Below, in pieces: positions 54,804-64,000 of a DNA stretch of 64,000 bases. This stretch comes from Capra hircus (taxonomy: Eukaryota; Chordata; Mammalia; Artiodactyla; Bovidae). Within the stretch, counting starts at the first letter, position 1. Each line of letters opens with the position of its first letter. A program made the position numbers and the translations under genes. Under the pieces are notes generated by a model. The model saw only the letters and a list, made by a program, of their open reading frames with translations. It had not been told where the DNA came from and did no database searches. The stretch spans positions 31,243,324-31,307,323 of the forward strand of contig NC_030826.1 of assembly GCF_001704415.2 (NCBI RefSeq), written 5' to 3'.

Positions 54804-55086
54804 ACTCCAATACAAAATAAAACATTTAATTTAGGAAAAAAAAATGCTATGTTAGTTTCTCCTGCACAGCAAAGTGAATCGGTTGTGTATACATATACAC
54901 ATATCCACTCTGTTTTCAACTTCTTTTCCTATCTCAACAGAGTCATTACGGAGGATTGAGTAGAGTTCCCTGTACCATACTGTAGTTTCTCATTGCGCTA
55001 TACTATTAGTTACCCATTTTATATATAGTTGCGTGTTTATGTCAATCACAATATACCATTGTTAATATGCACTTACCTGTTGTTGG

Positions 55087-55274
55087 TTTCCCTATTGGCT
55101 CAGATGGTAAAGAAACTGCCAGCAACGTTTGATCCCTGGCCCGGGAAGATTTCCTGGAGAAGGAAATGGCAACCCGTTCTGGTGTTCTTGCCTAGAGAAT
55201 CCCATGGACACTGGAGCCTGGCGGGCTACAGTTCAGAGTCGCAAATAGCTGGAGATGACTAAAGTGACTTAGCA
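55087..55274 (+). mobile_element. Bov-tA SINE
   Basis: ggtttccctattggctcaga head with about 20 bases missing after the anticodon-like part, then body and the end gagatgactaaagtgactta. Confidence 0.88.
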
Positions 55275-56643
55275 TGCACTCTCTTTTAAGCTCTCTTCCT
55301 GCCTTTTTCGCTGCTACCATACCTCATAGCTTCTTTTTTGCTTTGCTATTTTTTTGCATCTACAATATTGATGTTCTACAAATTCCGTTATCTCTCCCTC
55401 TCTTCTGAACCTGTACGGTTTCCTTTGATAACCTCACACCTATAGCTCTGCTAGTCTCTGTTAATGACTCTTAGATGGTTATCTTTAGTTCAGTTAGGAA
55501 GATAATGGTATCATTTTGATCTTCCTTCTTCTCTGTTTTATGATTATATGACTTCTACAAAATCAATTAGTACTTGCCGTTGGTTCCCTGTTATCAAAGT
55601 CTTCATTCTTTGTAAGAAGACGAGCGGGCTTCACCTCCAGTCTACTACCTCAGGTCTCAGTCTATTCAGATCTAGAGGAATAAAATATGCTGAATCTCAC
55701 ACTTTTTTAGTCTGTCACAAAAGCCAACAATGTGTTTATGTCAGTGCTGAGATTGCAAGTATAAGGACAGCCCGGGGGAACTAATTTCCTAAGAGAAGTA
55801 CGGAAAAGACGGAAGCCTGTCCCCCTCGTTGTTGTCATCGTCATGATCTTCAGTACAACAGAAAATCTTACTTACATGTTATCACAGTCTTTTGCTACCC
55901 AGTGGGTGGAGCTTTTAGGAAAGATTGGATCCAGTTGAAGGACCAAAGAAACTCCATTTTCTTTGCCTATTTGAATCATAGCTTGAATCATTCTGTGATC
56001 CAGCTACCTGAAGAGCCTGCCTGGGAGATAACAGAAGCAGAGTATAGCTTGTAATTGGCATCACACACTGATTACAAACTTAAAAGACTAAAATTAAAGG
56101 GACAAGGTTTATTGAGACTGGGGCAGGATGGAGAGAGAGAGAGCAAGAGAGAGATAATATGTAGAGGCAAATATAGAAAAGGCATCGGATAAAAGGGCAG
56201 GAGGGAACAAAGAAAGGGATCATTTAGACCCCATGGGCTCTGCAGTTTTGGAAAAGTAGAAAGCCTGGTTCCCTTCTGAGAGTAGCCATCCTGCTCTCTT
56301 TCTGTGTTGACTGCGCCCCTGCCATCCCACTCACCCTGATCTAGGGGTCAGGGTAGTGACCGAGCTTCTGCATAGACTTCTCTCTGAAGCCACAGGGACT
56401 GGAGAAAAGAGCAGAAAGCTCAGCTAAGCCAGTAGGAGTCCTTCCTTGAGATCTTTTGAACTGCATGCGGTAGCATCTTTTCAAGGTAAAGCTAGTTCAA
56501 ATAGCATCCTCGACCACTCCAGCAGCCATTCAGCCACCCCTGGGAACGCCAGGATTCTGTCTTTCCTGTAGCTTAGCTACGTGAATCAATACATTTTCCT
56601 GTTAAACTTGCTAAAGTTTAGTGTGATTGGCTTGCAATTAAGA
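55275..56643. other. Unique sequence, nothing recognised
   Basis: Short ga-repeat at 56131-56156. No other family or gene recognised. Confidence 0.4.
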
Positions 56644-57427
56644 GTTCTGACTGTCCATCAACAGATAAGTGGATAAAGAAGGTGTGGTACATATATGCAA
56701 AATATTACTCAGCCATTAAAAGGAATGAAATTGAATCAGTTGAAGTGATGTGGATGAACCTAGAGCTGGTGATACAGACTGACATAAGTCAGAAAGAGAA
56801 GAATGACTATTGTGCATTAACGCACATATATATAGAATCTAGGGGGCTCCCTGGTGCTTCAGATGGAAAAGAATCTGCCTGCAATGCAGGAGACCTGGGT
56901 TCGATCCCTGGGTTGGGAAGATCCTCTGGAGAAGGGAATGGCAACCCACTTCGGTATTCTTGCCTGGAGAATCCCCATGGACAGAGGAGCCTGGTGGGCT
57001 ATACAGTCCACGGGGTTGCAAAGGATCAGACGTGACTGAGCGACTAAGCACACACACCACACGGAATCTAGAAAATGGTACAGATGGACATACTTGCAGG
57101 GCAGGAATAGAGGCACAGATATAGAGAATGCACTTGTGGACACAGGCAGGGAAGGAGAGAGCGGGAATGAACTGAGAGAGTAACACAGACGTAAACCCAC
57201 TACCATGTGTAAAATAGATAGCTGGCGGGAGGCACAGCCCTGGGAGCTCAGCTCGATGCTCTGAGATGACCTAGGGGTGGGATGGGGGGGTGGGGGAGGG
57301 AGGTTCATGAGGGAAGGGATATATGTATACATGTGGCTGATTCACGACGTAGTACAACTGAAACTAGCAACACTGTAAAGCAATTATATCCCAATTAAAA
57401 AAAAATTTAAAAAAGGGCTCTGACCGT
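56644..57427 (+). mobile_element. L1 3' end with ORF2 C-terminal remnant, interrupted by Bov-tA
   Basis: Starts ccatcaacagataagtggat and encodes the conserved L1 ORF2 C-terminus MWYIYAKYYSAIKRNEIE, then VMWMNLELVIQTDISQKEKN. The 3' UTR follows to ccaattaaaaaaaaattt. A likely target duplication gttctgactgt (56644-56654) / gctctgaccgt (57417-57427) matches at 9 of 11 positions. 5'-truncated. Confidence 0.88.
56843..57063 (+). mobile_element. Bov-tA SINE inside the L1 end
   Basis: Intact B box ggttcgatccc at 56898-56908, full body, end gtgactgagcgactaagcac. Flanked by gaatctag at 56835-56842 and 57064-57071, a word of the L1 itself, so the SINE is the younger event. Confidence 0.92.
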
Positions 57428-58751
57428 GCGGTGCTCTTGTATCTGAATTAGAACAGTAATGAATGAAACCCTCTCCCTCTGTCTCTCAATCCTGCAGTAT
57501 CATATCAAAGTATTCCTAATACATTCAGATGCTTTCTAGGAAAGAGTTTGCCAATGTTGGCCCCTGTGTTAAAAATTTTAAATAGCCTTTTCTTTCACAT
57601 CACTTGGCAAGCAACACGAAGTCCCTTCGGGATGAACTGACGCAAGGAGGAACAGCTCTTCACAGATGTGAGATGCAGTGATCCAACTTGTCTGGCCTTT
57701 ATGTCAGGAATGATTTTGCTGCATTTCTATTTGTTTTTCAACGGTCAGATAAGAAAAAAACACAGTATTTTCCTCTTTCGTGTGTTACAAATTAACATAA
57801 TTGCCAAAAATTCAACCAAGGCTTCTGATGTAAACGTGTATTAGTTTTAGCTAAGCCCCTTCAAATGCCACCGCATGCCTAAGGACCTGGGTATAAGGAT
57901 CTATTTTCACAGTTCTTTCCAATTCTAATGAGCAATGAAGAAGTTTATTTCAAAATAATCCTTCTGTATTAAGCACTGGCTTATTGACAGGTCCCCTTTT
58001 ATCATAATTGTATGAAGTTTATTTTCTAAATGAAGGTTTATTTTCGCATGGAATTCTGAGGTTTTGCATTGTGTATGTGAGGCAATTAGTTTGGGATTTT
58101 TGGAATTTATTTTAGACCAGACAGATGTCTTCAATTTACACACTCCAGGAGGTGACAAACCCTATTAAGATTCAAAAGCTATCAATTTGCTTTATCTTTG
58201 TTCTTCAGCATTCTCAGCTATGATCCAAGCTAACTCTCTTTTTGTTTGCTTGATTTTGTGGTCGTGTGTTTTTATGTAGACAGAAGCAGAAATTTAAGGA
58301 AAAGATGAAAGATAGCTTTTGTAATTATATCACTGTCAAAATCTGGTGGGTTACTTTAAGAACCATGAATTTCACCTTCATTAGGAATGCATTTTTGCTA
58401 ACTAAAATGCTGCCCTCTGAGCAGTCATGGTTTGTGCATATACACACACACTAGCTGCTTATCTTTACTCATGTTATTCTTTACCTTGTTGGTGGCCCTG
58501 AGTTAAATATGATACTGCGTTTGCCTGCGTTTTCTGTTTTTCATTATTGGCTGTTGTTCCACAGGTAACGTAAATGCATCTCTAAACTGTATTTGTTAAA
58601 GCATCAATCCAGTTATTCTTCTATTCATTGATCAAATCCCTTGCAGATCAGAAACAATGGCACGCCTATTGTGTGCAAAGTTAAGTCCTGGACTGTTGGT
58701 GTTGGACAGTCTAGCGGGGATGACGGGGGTGGGGGATGTCGTCCCATTCAT
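57428..58751. other. Unique sequence with a block resembling conserved non-coding DNA
   Basis: 57560-57960 is repeat-free with balanced composition (agtcccttcgggatgaactg, aacggtcagataag). Otherwise unrecognised AT-rich DNA. Confidence 0.4.
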
Positions 58752-59375
58752 TTTTCCTTTTCAGTATTTTCTGTTGTTGTTGGAGGATAATAGCTTTACA
58801 ATAGTGTATTAGTTTCTGCTGCACAACAACGTGAATCAGCTATTTGCACACCTATATCCCCTCCTTGGGGAAGGCAATGGCACCCCACCCCAGTACTCTT
58901 GCCTGGAAAATCCCATAGATGGAGGAGCCTGGTGGGCTGCAGTCCATGGGGTCGCTAAGAGTCGGACACGACTGAGTGACTTCACTTTCACTTTTCACTT
59001 TCATGCATTGGAGAAGGAAATGGCAACCCACTCCAGTGTTCTTGCCTGGAGAATCCCAGGGATGGGGGAGCCTGGTGGGCTGCCATCTATGGGGTCGCAC
59101 AGAGTCGGACACGACTGAAGCGACTTAGCAGCAGCAGCAGCAGCAGCATCCCCTCCTTGTTGAGCCTCCTTCCCCACCTCCCATCCCGGCCCTCCAGGTC
59201 ATCCCAGGGCACGGAGCCCAGCTCCCTGCGCTGCACAGCACCTTCCCACTAGCTGTTTTGCACATGGCGGTGGATAGACATCAGCGCTGCTCTCTCAATT
59301 CGTCCCACACCTCTCCTTCCTCCCCGTGTCCACACGTCTGTTTTCTGTGTCTGCGTCTCTGTTCCTGTCACTTTT
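58752..59375 (-). mobile_element. L1 3' UTR fragment interrupted by Bov-A2
   Basis: Antisense L1 pieces 58752-58867 (ttggaggataatagctttac, cacaacaacgtgaatcagct) and 59148-59375 (gttgagcctccttccccacc, tctgcgtctctgttcctgtc) are continuous across the SINE. Confidence 0.88.
58856..59159 (+). mobile_element. Bov-A2 SINE with 12-bp target-site duplication
   Basis: Complete Bov-A2 at 58868-59147 with the linker ttcactttcacttttcactt and an (agc)7-type tail. Flanks atcccctccttg at 58856-58867 and 59148-59159 are identical. Near-consensus and therefore probably recent. Confidence 0.96.
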
Positions 59376-60735
59376 GTTCTGAAATTGAAGACTGCACTGC
59401 TGTTGACATCCTTTTCAGGTGCTCTCTGCAGCCACTAGATGGCTCAGTAGATGTGCTCACGTCTCTCCAGAGTAATTATTTCAAAATGTAACTACCTAAA
59501 TTGCTATTCATTTCTCGAAGTCCAAAATTGCACCCGGATTGTGATGACTATAGGATTAAAGAAATGAGGGCATGACAGCCCCAGGACTCCATCTGAATAA
59601 ACCCAGCCCGCCGAGGGACAATCTTGTTTACATGTTTGCCTTTTATTATGGTTGCCATATTCTGTTTGTGGCAAACACGGGGCGTGTTCTGGCTGGCAAG
59701 GAGATTATGAGCTAACAGATGTCATCGGAGGTGTCAGATCTAGATCAAATGTAGAATGATTATACATCCTGACACAGTTGTTATTGAAATCAAGGGTAAT
59801 CCGTTATGTACAGGATGTCTGACTGGTCTTGGTGACATGGTGCTTGACTTTGAACTCATGTTGTTTCCTTTATCTTGGATTAAGTTATTTACCTATGAGT
59901 CCAATCGAGCTAAAACCACTTGGAACTAAGATCAGAAGGTTACTTCCTTAACCTAACTACTTCAAACCACTTCAAATGTATATACTGAAATATACTTTAG
60001 GGTGAAATATCATAGGCATTTCTATTAAAATAAACAAGCTCAGTATGCTGACCATCATAATTTAAAAGATTTTTTTTTCCTGGACATTGTAGGTAATACA
60101 GCAAGTCAAGAAAAATAGAAATGATATTACTAGTGGAAAAAGAGAGACAAAAACATTGTTGGGCGTAAATTATATTATTTTCCACCTAAAAATAGAAGGT
60201 TTTGAAAAGGAAGTTTTGATAAATGGGTCAGTTACTGAAAAATTGTACAAAAATCATTAAATTAAAAAATTAACTATAAAATCAACTTTCTTTTATGCAG
60301 CAATTAGCGATTAAAATAAAACAGCAAAATATACTCCATTTACAATAACATACAGGAATACTTTAAAAACATGCATACGGCAAATACCACAAAACTTTCT
60401 CGAGTGACATAAAAATATATTAAAAAAGAAAAGATTACTTTCCTCCTGGATGGGGACAAAAATACATTAAATGTATTAGTTCTTCCCCTAATTAATTAAA
60501 AAAAGTTTTTAATTTTAATGATAGTTTAACAAGTGTCACGCCAGGGTAATTTTCTTTCCAAATTTTAAGACTAAGTGGAGGGAAAGAGGCAAGAAAATAA
60601 GAATGAGACTGTTTCACTGTTAAGTAGTCTGTTTATAATTTATCATGAACCTACAGTAATTACAAAAGTATAGCACTAACTACTCAAGGAGGATAATAAG
60701 AACTCATATATAATATATTATTAACTAGATATTAA
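59376..60735. other. Unique sequence, one CTCF-like motif and a possible conserved block
   Basis: ccactagatggctc at 59432-59445 fits the CTCF core at 13 of 14 positions. 59560-59860 is repeat-free and balanced (cccgccgagggacaatcttg, tgatgtaatc-free). The rest is AT-rich. Confidence 0.4.
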
Positions 60736-60957
60736 GGTGTGTGTGTGTGTGTGTGCTCAGTCGTGTCCAGCTCTGGGACCCTGCGGACTGTAGCCCACCA
60801 GGCTCCTCTGTCCATGGGGATTCTCCAGGCAAGAATACTGGAGTGGGTTGCTGTGCCCTCCTCCGGGGGATCTTCCTGATCCAGGGACTGAACTTGTGTC
60901 TGTTGTGTCTTTTGCATTGGCAGAAGGGTTCTTTACTACTAGCACCACTTGGAAAGC
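60736..60957 (-). mobile_element. Bov-tA SINE with (TG)n tail
   Basis: Minus-strand SINE with head ggctttccaagtggtgctag; its 3' tail merges into gtgtgtgtgtgtgtgtgtgt at 60737-60757. Confidence 0.92.
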
Positions 60958-61283
60958 CGTAAAATATTTATGCATGTGCTGTATTATTTATATATTCATA
61001 TATAATATACTATAAGATATTATTGTATATATGACTTAGTACTTAATAAGCTAGCTCTTTAAGTATTGGATAAAGAATGGATTTACCCCCAAATTATGTT
61101 TATTTAATATTTCTTTAAAAATTAACATAGTTTCTTACAATGAACTCTATTGCAAAATATAATTACAGGTAGATTATAGACAGAAATGATGAAACATAAA
61201 TATGTAAGAAAACTAAAAACATCAACTTAAACATTTACATAATAATAACATAAAGCTTTTAAGCAATTGAAAGGGGAAGTATT
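60958..61283. other. Unique, very AT-rich sequence
   Basis: tatatattcatatataatat and similar. Nothing else. Confidence 0.4.
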
Positions 61284-61516
61284 CATATACGTGATTGAGA
61301 GTGAAAGTGTCCTCTGTTGTGTCTGATTCTTTGTGACCCCACGGACTGTAGCTTACCAGTCCTTTGTCCATGGGATTCTCCAGGCAAGAATGCTGCAGTG
61401 GGTTTCCATGCCCTCCTCCAGGTGATCTTCCTAACCCAGGTACCGAACTGGGGTCTCCCGCATTGCAGGCAGATGCTTTACCGTCTGAGCCAGCAGGGAA
61501 GCCCATATATATGATT
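61284..61516 (-). mobile_element. Bov-tA SINE with target-site duplication
   Basis: Body 61297-61503. Flanks catatacgtgatt (61284-61296) and catatatatgatt (61504-61516) match at 11 of 13 positions. Head gcttccctgctggctcagac. Confidence 0.92.
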
Positions 61517-61599
61517 ACCTAAAAATACATTTTTTCCCAAACTAAAAAAAGAATAAATTAAATTATCAATAAGGAAAGATTTTTTTGGGGGTAGAGATT

Positions 61600-62640
61600 G
61601 ATGAAAAGTACTATTATTCTCAATATATTGAGCTCTTACAAATCAACTTAAAAAAACACATTTTCAATAAGAATTTCTACCACAGTAGAAATTAAGGACA
61701 AAGATGTGAACTAGCAATTCACCAATTAAGAAATATAAATGACAAATGAACAAGTTGAAAATTTTTTCAACTACACTCACAGCCAAAGAAATGAAAATTG
61801 CAGCAACAATGAAATATCATTTTTGTCTCAAACTGGCAATGAGTTAAAGGAGTAATTATTGAGTGCTGGGCAGAGTACAGAGAAATGGACACTCATATCC
61901 CAAAGGCGGGTATGTAAATTGGAACCACATTTCTGGAGGGTGATTTGGCAGTGCATGTCAAACACATTAACATGTGCATATCTTTTCACCCAGGAATGCC
62001 ACATTTAGGAATTGATTAGATGTATATTAAAATATCTGTGCAAAGATGTTCACTATTCTATGTCTCATTACCGTGAGGATTCAGGCCAAGTTTAAGTGTT
62101 CAGAAGTATCAGAGGGATTGCATAAATTATAGTGTGTACATAGAACTCTTTTATCTAGTCCCTCAGCAAATATTTATCTAAAATGAGATGCTACATAGTC
62201 ATTGGAGATCTAAAAGACGAAAGGGCAAGGAAATGTTCACAGGATGCTGTGTGTGTGCTCAGTTGTGCCTGACTTTTTGCGACCCCATGGACTGTCACCC
62301 ACCAGGCTCCTCTGTGCAAGTGGTTCTCCAGGCAAGAGTACTGAAGATCCCCTCCTCCGGGGGATCTTCCCAACCCAGGGATCAAACCCGCATGTCCTGT
62401 GTCTCCTGCACTGCAGGTGGATTCTGTATGCACTGAGCCTCCTGGGAAGCCCCCATAGGATGTTGCTGGGTGACAATAACCAGGCACGAAGTAACAGGCA
62501 TGGGGGAGATCCCATTTTTATGAAACGTGGATGCCGCAATCTTCAGGAGAGTGAAGACACAAAAACACTGATAGCAATCCTGACACCCATATTATGCAGA
62601 CTGCGAATGTAACTGTGGGGTTTTAGATCCCTTCTCAAAA
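61600..62640 (+). mobile_element. Old L1M-type remnant with a Bov-tA inside
   Basis: aatgaaaattgcagcaacaa, ggcgggtatgtaaattggaa, tctggagggtgatttggcag, ttttcacccaggaatgccac and gagatcccatttttatgaaa follow the order of an L1M ORF2 end / 3' region. All frames are broken. Confidence 0.75.
62242..62465 (-). mobile_element. Bov-tA SINE inside the L1M remnant
   Basis: Body about 62251-62456, minus-strand head gcttcccaggaggctcagtg. Flanks aggatgctg (62242-62250) and aggatgttg (62457-62465) match at 8 of 9 positions. Confidence 0.9.
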
Positions 62641-62673
62641 TTTGCCTCAGTTGCTATTCTTCAATTCACATAT

Positions 62674-63007
62674 AGCTGACTTGAGGGGCTTCCCTGCTGG
62701 TCCAGTGGTTGAGAATCCACCCACCAGTGCAGGGGACACAGGTTCAGTTCCTGTTCCGGGAAGATTCCACACGCCACAGGGCGACTAAGCCCGTGCACCA
62801 CAGCTCCTGAGCCCATGAGCTGCAACTACTGAAGCCCGCACGCCTAGAGCCTGTGCTCCACACAAGAGGAGCTGCCGCAGTGAGAAGCTTGCGCACGACA
62901 GCTAGAGAGTAGTCCCAGCTTGCCACAGCTGGAGAAAAAGCCCGTGGACTGCAATAAAGACCCGGGACAGCCAAATGAATAAAGAAACCGTAAAACAGCT
63001 GATTTGA
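62674..63007 (+). mobile_element. Long CHR-type SINE with target-site duplication
   Basis: Body 62685-62996: ggggcttccctgctggtcca head, aagcccgtgcaccacagctc, gagaagcttgcgcacgacag, gcaataaagacccgggacag tail. Flanks agctgacttga (62674-62684) and agctgatttga (62997-63007) match at 10 of 11 positions. Confidence 0.9.
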
Positions 63008-63039
63008 TCCTACTCTGCCATATCCAGTATGTGATAATT

Positions 63040-63162
63040 CAGTTCCTTGAACTGCAGTGAAGGTGAAACGAGTCAATTAAATCAGTTAATGCATGTCAGG
63101 AACATGGAAGACGACTTGTCACCTAGCAAGCACTCAATAGCTATTATCATTACTATTATTAT
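63040..63162 (+). mobile_element. MIR SINE (3' part)
   Basis: aatcagttaatgcatgtcag, tagcaagcactcaatagcta, then ttatcattactattattatt: the 3' end of MIR in sense orientation. Confidence 0.65.
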
Positions 63163-64000
63163 TGGAAGACCAGATTGTTGTGGAAGTCTCATGTTCAGTA
63201 TTTAGGTACATTACATTAACTAAGTTTATGTAACTTAGAGACCACCTCTCCCAATTCTTGGGACTGGCGTCTTTAGGAAAGCGTATTATCACATTCATAA
63301 CTATGTGATAACCGGTAATGTTCAGACACTAACCCAGTCGTAGTGGACAGACACTGCTCTAAAGGAGCATGTAGTGTTGACTTTCTAGGTGCCAGTTTGT
63401 GGGAGGCTTGGGGAGGGCACCACACTGCTGGGATGTTGAGGTGGTGCCTCATGCACTCTATTTACCATCCTATTAAAAGGTATTTCACTATTTCCCCCAC
63501 TGACAAGCTAGATGTTAGCCTGGCTTCATAACTACCATATGAACCACGTTCTTTCTTACTATCCTAAACCATCATGAAGCTGGAAATAAATATAATTATA
63601 AAATAGTGAATATCTTTTACCCTCCATCCAGTTCCAGAGGAATTAAAGCTTTTTTCCCTTTAGTGGGGAAGAAAAAAATGTAATACAGAACTGTGTTTAG
63701 ATTTTGTGTATCTATTACATTCTCCGAAAAGGGTAAATGGACCAGAACCTGGGTAAATGGACCGGAACTAACCAGTCACCTCGGCTTGCTCAGCTTCCTC
63801 GCCTCACTTGTCTAGTGTGAGAGTGTTAGACTGGGCTTACATCCTCTCAGCTCTTTAAACTCTGTTCCTTTTTCTTCTTTAATTACACAACCTCAGCCTG
63901 AGCTCCAGCCCAGGGCTCCCAGAGCCTGCCCAAATCCAAAAACGTAGGAATGCTACGATAAATCCACTGGGCTGGAAAAATGCATCCAACCCACAGAGTG
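63163..64000. other. Unique sequence with a small tandem duplication
   Basis: gggtaaatggaccagaacc at 63731-63749 is repeated as gggtaaatggaccggaact at 63751-63769. No gene or repeat family recognised to the end of the window. Confidence 0.45.

Larger units (their letters stand above)
53957..54840 (+). mobile_element. L1 3' end inserted in an opposite-strand L1, itself holding three SINEs
   Basis: Plus-strand L1 3' UTR pieces: 53957-54053 (atggataaccagcaaggatc, agagaactccactcagtgtt), 54592-54663 (gatacatgtatatgtatggc, acctgaaactatcacaacac) and 54804-54840 (actccaatacaaaataaaac, a-rich end). They are collinear once the SINEs at 54054-54250, 54261-54580 and 54664-54792 are removed. Confidence 0.85.
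53903..55045 (-). mobile_element. L1 3' UTR fragment (outermost host of a nest)
   Basis: Minus-strand L1 3' UTR in two parts: 53903-53946 (ttattggagtatagtttatt) and 54841-55045 (tttctcctgcacagcaaagt, agttccctgtaccatactgt). The word tgctgtgtta (about 53928-53937) recurs as tgctatgtta (54845-54854) where the host resumes, an expected target duplication for the L1 inserted within. Confidence 0.82.

Noticed and set aside
56682..57035. 117-codon frame ending in SINE sequence
   Set aside because: The first half is the L1 ORF2 C-terminus and the second half is Bov-tA translation; not a fusion gene.

Overview
The window reads as genomic DNA of a ruminant mammal (cattle, sheep or goat lineage). The basis is its repeat content: many Bov-tA SINEs (tRNA-like head plus Bov-A body), Bov-A2 dimers, BovB (RTE-clade) LINE copies with reverse-transcriptase remnants, ruminant-type L1 3' ends and CHR-type tRNA-derived SINEs. 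Older layers shared across mammals are also present: L1M-type remnants, MIR, an MLT1-type MaLR LTR, a Tigger-like element, a hAT-type pair and a mariner terminal repeat.

I see no complete host protein-coding gene. Nearly every long open frame is either BovB/L1 coding debris or an antisense shadow of SINE and BovB sequence. Three short segments (1236-1303, 2371-2463, 15730-15809) have intron-like flanks with AG/GT splice signals. They are listed as low-confidence candidate exons. The rest looks like intergenic or deep-intronic DNA.

Layout. 1-8 kb: a Bov-A2, a TG-rich tract, two candidate exons, L1 3' ends, scattered Bov-tA. 8.5-9.8 kb: a BovB copy on the + strand with the RT motif YADD. 10-15 kb: hAT remnant, CHR SINE, an MLT1 LTR split by a BovB end, then a unique block that looks like conserved non-coding DNA. 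16.7-18.5 kb: an old L1M split by unrecognised (possibly LTR) sequence. 22.4-23.5 kb: second BovB (+). 25-33 kb: L1 3' end, CHR, Bov-tA, Bov-A2 and three BovB 3' ends (+). 33-47 kb: mostly unique AT-rich sequence with a Tigger-like relic, a SINE-in-SINE nest and a Bov-A2. 47.5-52.2 kb: a 5'-truncated L1, then two BovB copies in tandem on the - strand (about 2.3 and 1.2 kb), then a long CHR SINE. 53.9-55.0 kb: a nested cluster of two L1 fragments and three SINEs. 56.6-59.4 kb: two L1 ends each carrying a SINE. 61.6-63.2 kb: an old L1M with a Bov-tA, a long CHR SINE and a MIR.

Functional logic is that of retrotransposon traffic rather than a host pathway. BovB supplies the RT whose 3' tail is shared by Bov-tA and Bov-A2, which explains how the SINEs could move. 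L1 supplies the poly(A)-type insertions. I measured target-site duplications directly for many insertions, so their order of arrival can be read. I did not find a convincing new biological system. The most unusual items are the multilayer nest at 53.9-55.0 kb, the 57-bp tandem duplication with a palindrome at 52.75 kb, and the exon-like segment at 2371-2463.
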